The notes under the pieces are model-generated. The model saw only the letters and a program-made list of their open reading frames with translations, did no database searches and was not told the origin of the DNA. From NCBI GenBank assembly GCA_927798505.1, contig CAKMNE010000067.1:1-7807 (forward strand): a stretch of DNA of 7,807 bases, read 5' to 3'. How positions within the stretch are numbered: the stretch's first letter is position 1; each line of letters opens with the position of its first letter. This DNA is from an uncultured Bacteroidales bacterium (GTDB lineage: Bacteria > Bacteroidota > Bacteroidia > Bacteroidales > UBA932). Shown here piece after piece: positions 1 through 5,805 of the stretch. A program made the translations under genes and the position numbers.

Positions 1-829
1 AGCCTGTGCGAGGGTCTATGGTGTGCGAATACTTCTTTCCGTCGCGCACATAGAACTTGCGGTAGTTGCCCGATGTCACCACTCCGTGGCTTCCTCCATC
101 CGAAGTCCATACATCCTTTATGTCCGCGCCCGGAGTGTTGTTCCCGTCCACGGGATTGTCAATTCCTATGCTCCAGCCCTTTCCTGAGGGATTCATCCCA
201 CTGCAGTAGATTTCCCCTATATCAACCAGCATATCGCTAGCTCCGAGCTTCTGAAGATACTCTGCCACGACATCGCAGGAATAACCCTGTGCGATTGCGT
301 TGAAATTCAGTCGAGGCAGCACTTCCTCTTCCTTATCCCTGAGCAACTGTCTTGCTGTGATCTTTTTCCCAAGAAGTGAACGCATCTGGTCGGGAGAAAT
401 CAGCCTCCCTGTTCCGCAATTCTTAAGGCAGTCCTGAACAGCCTTTGCGGAAGGAAGGGAGTCGCAGGTAAAGCCGAATCCCCAGATGTCGAATAGCGGG
501 CCGCTTGCAACGTCGAAAGCCCCCTGAGAGGCCTCCCACATTCTGTATGAGTGCTCATAGAGTTCCAGAAACCTTTGGCTGAGCACTACGCTGTCTCCGG
601 CATTCAGCCTGCTCAGGAGTGAAGCCTTATTATAGCCCGAGAGTGTGAAGTCAATTTCCCGCAGCAGTGAATCCACCCCGGCCTGAACCCTGTCAGGCCT
701 CAGCCTGGCTCCGCGGTATTTCACCTGCCAGGTGCCTCCCTGGGCGTAACCGCTGATTCTGTAGTAATGGGTATCATTACAGGCGGCGCTGCAGAGGGCC
801 GCCAGGACAATTAAGTAAATCTTCTTCAT
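1..829 (-). CDS. apbE: FAD:protein FMN transferase, ApbE family lipoprotein (3' end beyond left edge)
   Basis: Translating the minus strand from the ATG at 829-827 gives 276 codons without a stop before the window edge, so the C-terminus is missing. The start MKKIYLIVLAALCSAAC is a lipoprotein signal with lipid Cys at residue 17. Family landmarks follow: a GGTWQVKYRG-like first strand (about 31-40), the core LNFNAIAQGYSCD, a LVDIGEIYCSG strand, and near the edge TSGNYRKFY followed by HTIDPRTG (269-276), the ApbE signature whose Asp helps bind the divalent metal. Members transfer FMN from FAD to Thr/Ser of periplasm-facing subunits such as NqrB, NqrC and RnfG; lipidation implies anchoring at the periplasmic side of a membrane. 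It is divergent from the FISUMP lipoprotein gene. One oddity is IGE where I expect IGGE. Family assignment is secure; its target protein is not visible here. Confidence 0.93.
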   Translation of the reverse strand, partial: MKKIYLIVLAALCSAACNDTHYYRISGYAQGGTWQVKYRGARLRPDRVQAGVDSLLREIDFTLSGYNKASLLSRLNAGDSVVLSQRFLELYEHSYRMWEASQGAFDVASGPLFDIWGFGFTCDSLPSAKAVQDCLKNCGTGRLISPDQMRSLLGKKITARQLLRDKEEEVLPRLNFNAIAQGYSCDVVAEYLQKLGASDMLVDIGEIYCSGMNPSGKGWSIGIDNPVDGNNTPGADIKDVWTSDGGSHGVVTSGNYRKFYVRDGKKYSHTIDPRTG

Positions 830-850
830 GCCTATGGCAAAGTATTTGCA

Positions 851-858
851 CAAAATTA
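851..858 (-). promoter_or_regulatory. Candidate -7 box for apbE
   Basis: Read on the minus strand these bases are TAATTTTG, a perfect match to the Bacteroidota TAnnTTTG -7 element. Its end lies 21 bases before the apbE ATG, implying a leader of roughly 15 bases. No TTTG -33 element is present at the usual 19-21 base spacing, so the assignment rests on one box. The box overlaps the left arm of the inverted repeat in this region. Confidence 0.45.
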
Positions 859-878
859 AGTGAAATTTCCACTAATTT
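853..878. repeat. Imperfect inverted repeat in the divergent intergenic region
   Basis: Arm 853-862 (AAATTAAGTG) pairs with 870-878 (CACTAATTT). This gives nine base pairs with A859 bulged and a 7-base loop AAATTTC. It sits in the centre of the 73-bp gap between apbE and the FISUMP lipoprotein gene. It overlaps the minus-strand TAATTTTG box with one arm and a plus-strand TAATTTCG (873-880) with the other. It could be an operator for a dimeric regulator, or simply AT-rich promoter sequence with chance symmetry. Confidence 0.4.
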
Positions 879-889
879 CGCCATATTTG
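873..889 (+). promoter_or_regulatory. Candidate -7 boxes for the FISUMP lipoprotein gene
   Basis: Two near matches to TAnnTTTG lie here: TAATTTCG (873-880) and CATATTTG (882-889), each with one mismatch. A TTTG at 845-848 could be a -33 element for the first, but the spacer is 24 bases, longer than usual. If the second is used, the leader to the ATG at 903 would be under ten bases and to the ATG at 912 under twenty. Neither box is decisive. Confidence 0.35.
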
Positions 890-902
890 CAAGATATAAC
901 GA

Positions 903-1865
903 ATGACACAGATGAAATTATCAAAAACACTTCTTACGGCGCTCGCAATTTGTGCTATTGCAGCCGCCTGCAAAAAGGAAGATGATTCCACTTCAACATA
1001 CAAATCCCTTTCCGGTACTTTGGAAGTAGGTGAACTTCCCGCTTTCGTGAATCCGGGTGATGAGTTTGACTTTGTGAGCGAAGGCATTTCCTTCCCTGAG
1101 GATGAAACGGACGACTCCATTGAAATAGTGTACACATATACAACTTCGGACACGGACCAGACCGACACTGTCTCTACCTACCATCTGGTAGTCCCGGATA
1201 TCATAGGTGAATTCACCCTTACCGCCAAGGCTACCGCCACCGGCTATTACACCAAGACAGTTGCCCTGACCACAACAGTAGTCAGTGACAAGTCCATCAC
1301 CGGTGCAAACAAGAAGAATCTTACCTCGCACCACGATTCGCGCGATGCAAAGCGCTACCACTACACCACAATCGGTGGCCAGAAATGGTTTTCCGACAAT
1401 CTTGCCTACTTTGAGACAGATGAGGAAGAAAACTACAGCTTCGGCCGTCCGTATATGGACGCTTCGGCTGCAGAGGATATTTTCGGCGGATTCTATACCT
1501 GGGAAGAAGCTCAGAGAGCCTGTCCGGAAGGCTGGCATCTTCCAAGTCTGGACGAATGGAATGCAATCGGAGACCAGGCCGGAGACCTGATGTGTGACGC
1601 GTACTACAACGGAGTACGCCTTTGGGAATTCTGGCCGGATGTCAAAGTGACCAATGCCAAGCGTTTCTTCGCTTTCCCATTCGGATACGCCACCATTGTA
1701 GATGATGCCTATGATTTCACGGGCTTCAATGACTATGCCTTCTATTGGGCTGACAATGCAGGCTCTCCGGTTTGCTGCTACATCTATGTGGCAGCTCCCC
1801 GAATCAATGTATGGGACAATCCTAGCCCTACGGATTTTGCCGCACAGATCCGCTGCGTCAAATAA
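903..1865 (+). CDS. FISUMP-domain lipoprotein, probably surface exposed
   Basis: This is a 320-residue lipoprotein of unknown role. The signal peptide (about 1-22) ends in an AAAC lipobox with Cys23. The following KKEDD resembles the charged export signal of surface lipoproteins in Bacteroidota. Residues about 35-128 are rich in Thr, Ser and Val with alternating beta-type pattern and may be an Ig-like domain (inference). Residues about 150-320 fit the 'Fibrobacter succinogenes major paralogous domain' (FISUMP): IGGQKWFSDNLAY (157-169), FYTWEEAQRACPEGWHLPS (197-215), a DEWNAIGD segment, and the terminal IRCVK. This domain resembles a C-type-lectin fold. No Shine-Dalgarno is seen. The in-frame ATG at 912 (MKLSKTLL) gives a more typical signal peptide and may be the true start. 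The TAA at 1863-1865 directly abuts the convergent comEC stop. Confidence 0.85.
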   Translation: MTQMKLSKTLLTALAICAIAAACKKEDDSTSTYKSLSGTLEVGELPAFVNPGDEFDFVSEGISFPEDETDDSIEIVYTYTTSDTDQTDTVSTYHLVVPDIIGEFTLTAKATATGYYTKTVALTTTVVSDKSITGANKKNLTSHHDSRDAKRYHYTTIGGQKWFSDNLAYFETDEEENYSFGRPYMDASAAEDIFGGFYTWEEAQRACPEGWHLPSLDEWNAIGDQAGDLMCDAYYNGVRLWEFWPDVKVTNAKRFFAFPFGYATIVDDAYDFTGFNDYAFYWADNAGSPVCCYIYVAAPRINVWDNPSPTDFAAQIRCVK

Positions 1866-2930
1866 TCAAAGGCTTGCGATAATCTCAAGCACCTTCAACA
1901 GCAATTGCGCAAGCCGGTCGCATAGATCCACGCAAAAACTGAACCCCATCAGAGTCAGGGCCGCCACCACCATCAGCAGCTCGCAGATTGGCATTGCCAG
2001 AAGGTTGGTCAGCAGGAAGAAGACCGGGAAAGTGTGAAAGCGAAGCCAGGCAAGTGGAGCGGTGGTAATCTGGCAGCTTATGCCCAGGGTAAGCATCTTC
2101 CATATCTTTCTCAGAGGATCCCATTTTGCAATTTTGCTGTCTTCCGGATACCAGCCTTCAAGAACAGGCTGGATGAACACTATTCCCGCCACCGCAAGGT
2201 AGGACATCTGGAAGGCCAGGGAAGTGATGCACAGCGGGTCAAATGCAAGCTGCAAGGTAAGTGCGGTGCACAGTATTCCTCCCTTTTCCGGATGTCTGTG
2301 GGGGAAGAGTTTGGAAAGTGATGCGAATACAATGAAGAGCAGTGCCCTTACTAGCGAAGGCGAAGCTCCGCAGAGCAGAGTGTAGAAGGCGCTGGCTCCA
2401 ATCACCAGGCTGTACCTCAGGGCCTCGGCCGCCTTGGATTTGCCAAGCACGCTCAGGATTGCGTTGAGAAAGCCTGCCAGCACTCCCAGGTGCAGGCCTG
2501 AAAGCGCCAGAAGGTGCGAAGCTCCTGCCTTGCGGAAGTTCTCCAATACCCCGGACGGCAGGGCGCTCTTGTCCCCGGTCATCAGTGCTTCCAGCAGGGC
2601 GGAAGTACCATCTTCTTTGAATGGGATGGAGCCTATGTGTCCGCGCAGTTCCGCCAGCAGCTTCTCCAGCCACGGCGAAGGCCCCGGAGCGGCAGGGGAG
2701 CCGAGCTGTGCGCTGAAGTAGCAGAAGGCTCCTGCCGAAGCGAGCAGCATGGCCAGCAGCACCCGCTCCCATTTTCGCGAGACAGCGCAAAGCGTCAGCA
2801 GCGCAGCGCACAGCGCGCAGCTCGCGCTCCCTGCCGCCGGGACACTGAGTCCCGCCCCTGCAAGCACGGCTGCAAGAGCGACTCCGCAAGTGAATGGGAT
2901 TGAAACTGAGATTGAAAGATTGCTTTCCAT
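1866..2930 (-). CDS. ComEC/Rec2-family competence membrane protein, short form
   Basis: This is a polytopic inner-membrane protein of 354 residues matching the ComEC 'competence' transmembrane domain, the channel that carries single-stranded DNA inward in transformable bacteria. Two or three N-terminal hydrophobic segments (about 10-32, 36-50, 57-74) come first. Next is the family hallmark GDKSALPSGVLENFRKAG with HLLALSGLHLG (119-149), then CGASPSLVRALL with Arg195, and further helices to the end. The usual full-length protein is about 650-750 residues. This one has no room for the OB-fold DUF4131 segment and no metallo-beta-lactamase domain. It stops at EIIASL, about where family members usually continue with a Leu-Pro motif. 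It is either a naturally compact homologue or a degraded one. A DNA-uptake role is uncertain. No Shine-Dalgarno or clear promoter is seen; the gene is divergent from ackA. Confidence 0.85.
   Translation of the reverse strand: MESNLSISVSIPFTCGVALAAVLAGAGLSVPAAGSASCALCAALLTLCAVSRKWERVLLAMLLASAGAFCYFSAQLGSPAAPGPSPWLEKLLAELRGHIGSIPFKEDGTSALLEALMTGDKSALPSGVLENFRKAGASHLLALSGLHLGVLAGFLNAILSVLGKSKAAEALRYSLVIGASAFYTLLCGASPSLVRALLFIVFASLSKLFPHRHPEKGGILCTALTLQLAFDPLCITSLAFQMSYLAVAGIVFIQPVLEGWYPEDSKIAKWDPLRKIWKMLTLGISCQITTAPLAWLRFHTFPVFFLLTNLLAMPICELLMVVAALTLMGFSFCVDLCDRLAQLLLKVLEIIASL
1871..1915 (-). repeat. 8-bp inverted repeat at the 3' end of comEC (weak terminator candidate)
   Basis: GGCTTGCG (1871-1878) and CGCAAGCC (1908-1915) are perfect reverse complements separated by 29 bases. 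On the minus strand the stem is followed by TTTGATTATTTG, covering the comEC stop codon. That is only a poor U-tract, and the loop is long. It may slow or end comEC transcription, but chance is a reasonable alternative. No other terminator-like structure is visible at this convergent junction. Confidence 0.25.
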
Positions 2931-2970
2931 AGTCAGTCCAAGTTTGGTGCTAAGGTAAGGCTTTTTTTAC

Positions 2971-2978
2971 TAAATTTG
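2971..2978 (+). promoter_or_regulatory. Candidate -7 box for ackA-pta
   Basis: TAAATTTG is a perfect TAnnTTTG match in the 56-bp gap between divergent comEC and ackA, just after a run of seven T (2962-2968). It ends only eight bases before the ackA ATG, so transcription would start within a few bases of the start codon. A TTTG at 2943-2946 is the nearest -33 candidate, with a 24-base spacer, longer than the usual 19-21. Confidence 0.55.
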
Positions 2979-2986
2979 CGCCCGTT

Positions 2987-4198
2987 ATGAAAATTCTTGT
3001 CATCAATTGTGGAAGTTCGTCTATCAAGTATCAGTTGCTTGATATGCGCAGCGACGAAGATTACACCCTTCTCGCAAAAGGTATTCTCGAAAAAATAGCC
3101 CTCCCGGACAGCAAGCTCACTCACAAGCCTACAGGAAAACAGCCTGTAGTAAGGATGCAGCCGGTCCCTGACCACACCCTTGGAATGCAGCTTGTGCTTG
3201 GCATACTCTCCGACCCTGAGGTGGGAGTAATCAGCGATTTCAACGAAATCGACGCTGTGGGACACCGCATTGTGCAAGGTGCCGACTTCTTCGGGCATTC
3301 TGTGCTCGTCGATGAGGATGTAATGGAGAAAATAGGCATATGCTGCGACTTCGCGCCACTCCACAACCCTGCCCATATCCTGGGAATACGTGCGGTGGAG
3401 AAAGTGCTTCCGGCCGTGCCTCAGGCGGTGGTATTCGATACTGCCTTCCATCAGACCATGGCCCCTGCCGCCTACATGTACGCACTCCCTTACGAGTGCT
3501 ACGAGAAGTACCGCGTACGCCGCTACGGAGCTCACGGAACTTCCCATATGTATGTAAGCCAGCGCGGTGCGCAGTTCGCCGGCCTTGAACTGGGGAACAG
3601 CAGAATCATAACCTGCCACATCGGAAACGGAAGCTCTGTTACTGCCGTAAGGAACGGCAAATGCATAGACACTTCAATGGGATTCACCCCGCTTGAGGGT
3701 ATGATTATGGGTACCCGTTGCGGCAATATTGACGCCAGCATTGTTCCATACCTGATGAAGAAGGAGGGCCTGACTCCCGATCAGATGACAGATCTGATGA
3801 ACAAGAAGTCCGGATTCCTCGGTCTGAGCGGCAGAAGCTCGGATATGCGCGACATAGTGGACATCGCAGAGCAGGAAGGCGATGAGCGCTGCAAACTTGT
3901 GATGGACAAGCTGGTGCTTGACATCACCAAGCTCGTTGCCGGTTACATGGCGGAGATGGGCGGAGCTGACCTTATCGTGTTCACCGCCGGAGTTGCGGAG
4001 AACAATCCTTGGCTGCGCAAGCGTGTGAGCGGGATGTTCAGCTGGCTGGGCGTTAAGATTGACGACGAGGCCAATGTCAAGAGGGGAGAGGAGGTTATGA
4101 TTTCCACTCCGGATTCATCCATAAAGGTGGCTGTCATCCCTACCGATGAGGAGCTGATGATTGCACGTGACACCATGCACCTGGTTCAGAATAGTTAA
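2987..4198 (+). CDS. ackA: Acetate kinase
   Basis: This 403-residue cytoplasmic enzyme makes ATP and acetate from acetyl phosphate and ADP, and works in reverse for acetate activation. Its length is normal for the family. Visible signatures are VINCGSSSIKYQ (5-16, with Asn7, Ser10, Ser12, Lys14), GHRIVQG with Arg94, APLHNPA with His126, FDTAFHQT with Asp151, YGAHGTSH with His183, HIGNGSS (211-217), MGTRCGNIDA with Arg244, TAGVAENN (333-340) and the terminal PTDEEL containing the catalytic-site Glu. These align with the substrate, phosphate and nucleotide residues of characterised acetate kinases, so activity is expected. The ATG is fixed because the first strand MKILVINCG is conserved from residue 1. 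No Shine-Dalgarno is seen. The gene is first in an operon with pta, 12 bases downstream, so the two steps of acetate fermentation are made together. Confidence 0.98.
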   Translation: MKILVINCGSSSIKYQLLDMRSDEDYTLLAKGILEKIALPDSKLTHKPTGKQPVVRMQPVPDHTLGMQLVLGILSDPEVGVISDFNEIDAVGHRIVQGADFFGHSVLVDEDVMEKIGICCDFAPLHNPAHILGIRAVEKVLPAVPQAVVFDTAFHQTMAPAAYMYALPYECYEKYRVRRYGAHGTSHMYVSQRGAQFAGLELGNSRIITCHIGNGSSVTAVRNGKCIDTSMGFTPLEGMIMGTRCGNIDASIVPYLMKKEGLTPDQMTDLMNKKSGFLGLSGRSSDMRDIVDIAEQEGDERCKLVMDKLVLDITKLVAGYMAEMGGADLIVFTAGVAENNPWLRKRVSGMFSWLGVKIDDEANVKRGEEVMISTPDSSIKVAVIPTDEELMIARDTMHLVQNS

Positions 4199-4210
4199 CA
4201 TTACAAATAT

Positions 4211-5221
4211 ATGGCACTGATTGACCAGATAATCGCGCGCGCCAAGTCCAACAGGCAGCGCATTGTGCTCCCGGAGTCACTCGAGGAGCGCACCATCAAG
4301 GCGGCAGACCGAGCCCTTGCCGACGAGCTTGCAGACATTATCCTCATCGGAAACCGTGAGGAGATTCTCGCTTTGGCTTCTAAGCTCGGCCTCAAGAATA
4401 TAGAGAAGGCTACCATCATCGACCCTGCTACGTCAGAGAAAACTGCAGAGTACATCAATCTGCTCTATGAGCTGCGCAAGAACAAGGGAATGACCCCGGA
4501 GCAGGCCGAGAAACTGGTGAAGACCAACCCTCTGTATTTCGGATGTCTCATAATCAAGAGCGGAGATGCCGACGGACAGATCAGCGGAGCTCTTTCCACC
4601 ACGGGAGACACCCTGCGTCCTGCACTTCAGATTATCAAGTGCGCTCCGGGCATTAGCTGCGTTAGCGGAGCAATGCTGATGATTACCCAGACTCCTCAGT
4701 ACGGCGAGGATGGTGTTATTGTGATGGGAGATGTTGCAGTGACCCCTGCTCCTGATGCCAATCAGCTGGCTCAGATTGCAGTGTGCACAGCGCAGACAGC
4801 CAAGAGCGTTGCAGGCTTTGCAGAGCCTCGCGTGGCTATGCTTTCTTTCTCTACCAAGGGAAGTGCAAAGCACGAGGTGGTGGACAAGGTGGTAGAGGCT
4901 ACCGCTCTTGCCAAGCAACTCAACCCTCAGCTCAAGATTGACGGTGAACTTCAGGCTGATGCCGCTCTCGTTCCTTCAGTGGGAGAGAAGAAGTGCCCGG
5001 GTTCCGAGATTGCCGGCAAGGCCAATGTCCTTGTGGTTCCTAATCTGGAGGTGGGAAACATCGCATACAAACTGGTTCAGAGGCTCGGCAATGCCGATGC
5101 CATCGGACCTATCCTTCAGGGAATTGCCCGTCCGGTCAATGACCTCAGCCGCGGCTGCTCGGTGGATGACATCTACAAGATGGTCGCCATCACCGCCTGC
5201 CAGGCTATGGACGCGAAGTAG
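4211..5221 (+). CDS. pta: Phosphate acetyltransferase
   Basis: This 336-residue cytoplasmic enzyme converts acetyl-CoA and phosphate to acetyl phosphate and CoA, supplying the substrate of the acetate kinase encoded just upstream. It is the short form, with only the catalytic PTA_PTB domain and no N-terminal DRTGG/AAA-type regulatory part. Landmarks are IVLPESLEERTIKAADR (18-34), SGALSTTGDTLRPALQIIK (125-143), DGELQADAAL (244-253), VVPNLEVGNIAYKLVQRL (275-292) and ARPVNDLSRGCSVDDI (306-321), where Arg307, Asp311 and Arg314 lie in the CoA/phosphate region. The gap to ackA has no terminator or Shine-Dalgarno and is AT-rich before the ATG, typical for this phylum. A strong hairpin with a T-run 32 bases past the stop probably ends the transcript. 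Gene order is ackA then pta. Confidence 0.97.
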   Translation: MALIDQIIARAKSNRQRIVLPESLEERTIKAADRALADELADIILIGNREEILALASKLGLKNIEKATIIDPATSEKTAEYINLLYELRKNKGMTPEQAEKLVKTNPLYFGCLIIKSGDADGQISGALSTTGDTLRPALQIIKCAPGISCVSGAMLMITQTPQYGEDGVIVMGDVAVTPAPDANQLAQIAVCTAQTAKSVAGFAEPRVAMLSFSTKGSAKHEVVDKVVEATALAKQLNPQLKIDGELQADAALVPSVGEKKCPGSEIAGKANVLVVPNLEVGNIAYKLVQRLGNADAIGPILQGIARPVNDLSRGCSVDDIYKMVAITACQAMDAK

Positions 5222-5231
5222 TACTTACGAT

Positions 5232-5801
5232 TTATTCAATACTTTTGACAAAGCCGCAGATGAGTTCTGCGGTTTTTTTGATGCCAAGAATCGAGGCGTC
5301 GATGCAGAGGTGGTATTCCTTGGCGGCGCCCCATTTGCCAAGAGACAGGTAATTGTAGTAATCAGCCCTTTCGCGGTCTATGCGGCTCACCTTGCGCTCG
5401 GCTTCGGTTTCGCTGATGCCCTCCCGCCCGGCAACCTCCCTGACACGAAACTCGAAAGGTGCGCTGATGAAGATGTTGATGCTCTTCATATCCTTGAGCA
5501 CATGGTTGGAGCACCTTCCTACGAAAATGGCAGATCCTTGCGCGGCCAATGTCCTTATTGCATCGCTCTGGAACTTGAAAATGTAGGCATCATCAAGTCC
5601 TCCGCCAAAGTTCCAGTAGCGGCGCTTCTCATCGTTGCTGTTGAACAACTGCTCAGCCAGTCCGCTTTTGCGGGCGGCCTCTTCAAGCAGCTCTCCGTCA
5701 TAGACAGGAATATCAAGGATTCTGCCAAGCTCCTTTGCGACAGCCAGGCCGCCGCTTCCGAACTGTCTGCCGACAGTGATGATTGTTTTCTTCTCCTCCA
5801 T
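5232..5801 (-). CDS. Cytidylate kinase-like family protein
   Basis: This 189-residue protein has a P-loop kinase fold of the cytidylate kinase-like family (Cytidylate_kin2 type), distinct from canonical Cmk. Residues 7-18 (IITVGRQFGSGG) form the nucleotide-binding loop, followed by the conserved IPVYDGELL (31-39). IFVGRCSNHVL (92-102) and the Arg-rich lid with RIDRERADYYNY (140-151) also fit the family, as does the closing CIDASILGIKKTAE. The loop lacks the usual Walker A Lys-Ser/Thr after the last Gly (here Gly-Leu); this seems common in the family, which usually has Arg there. The true substrate is not established. It is the last gene of the FKBP-MATE operon, starting 4 bases after the MATE stop. 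Its 3' end contains the likely terminator of the opposing pta gene. No Shine-Dalgarno is seen. Confidence 0.88.
   Translation of the reverse strand: MEEKKTIITVGRQFGSGGLAVAKELGRILDIPVYDGELLEEAARKSGLAEQLFNSNDEKRRYWNFGGGLDDAYIFKFQSDAIRTLAAQGSAIFVGRCSNHVLKDMKSINIFISAPFEFRVREVAGREGISETEAERKVSRIDRERADYYNYLSLGKWGAAKEYHLCIDASILGIKKTAELICGFVKSIE
5254..5279 (+). terminator. Rho-independent terminator of ackA-pta
   Basis: CCGCAGA (5254-5260), loop TGAGT, TCTGCGG (5266-5272) and seven T (5273-5279) form a textbook intrinsic terminator on the plus strand. The stem can extend by a G-T and two A-T pairs into the flanking AAG and T-run. It lies 32 bases after the pta stop and entirely within the 3' coding end of the convergent cytidylate kinase-like gene. 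On the minus strand the stem is followed by CTTTGTC, so it would be much weaker in that direction. Confidence 0.85.
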
Positions 5802-5805
5802 AATT

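Noticed and set aside
993..1538. A 181-codon minus-strand open frame opposite the FISUMP gene
   Set aside because: The opposite strand has a lipoprotein signal and FISUMP signatures, and this frame shows neither a motif nor a promoter.
2239..2889. Long Arg/Ala/Gly-rich open frames overlapping comEC on both strands
   Set aside because: Their composition reflects the GC-rich codons of comEC in other frames; only the comEC frame gives membrane segments and family motifs.
2951..2968. TAAGG direct repeat followed by a run of seven T, considered as a terminator
   Set aside because: There is no stem before the T-run and no plus-strand gene upstream to terminate. It is better read as AT-rich promoter DNA.
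2933..3619. A 228-codon minus-strand open frame opposite ackA
   Set aside because: It is a shadow of a strongly conserved ackA coding frame. Its product has no family features or plausible start region.
4433..4918. A 161-codon minus-strand open frame opposite pta
   Set aside because: It is antisense to conserved pta motifs, with no supporting signal of its own.
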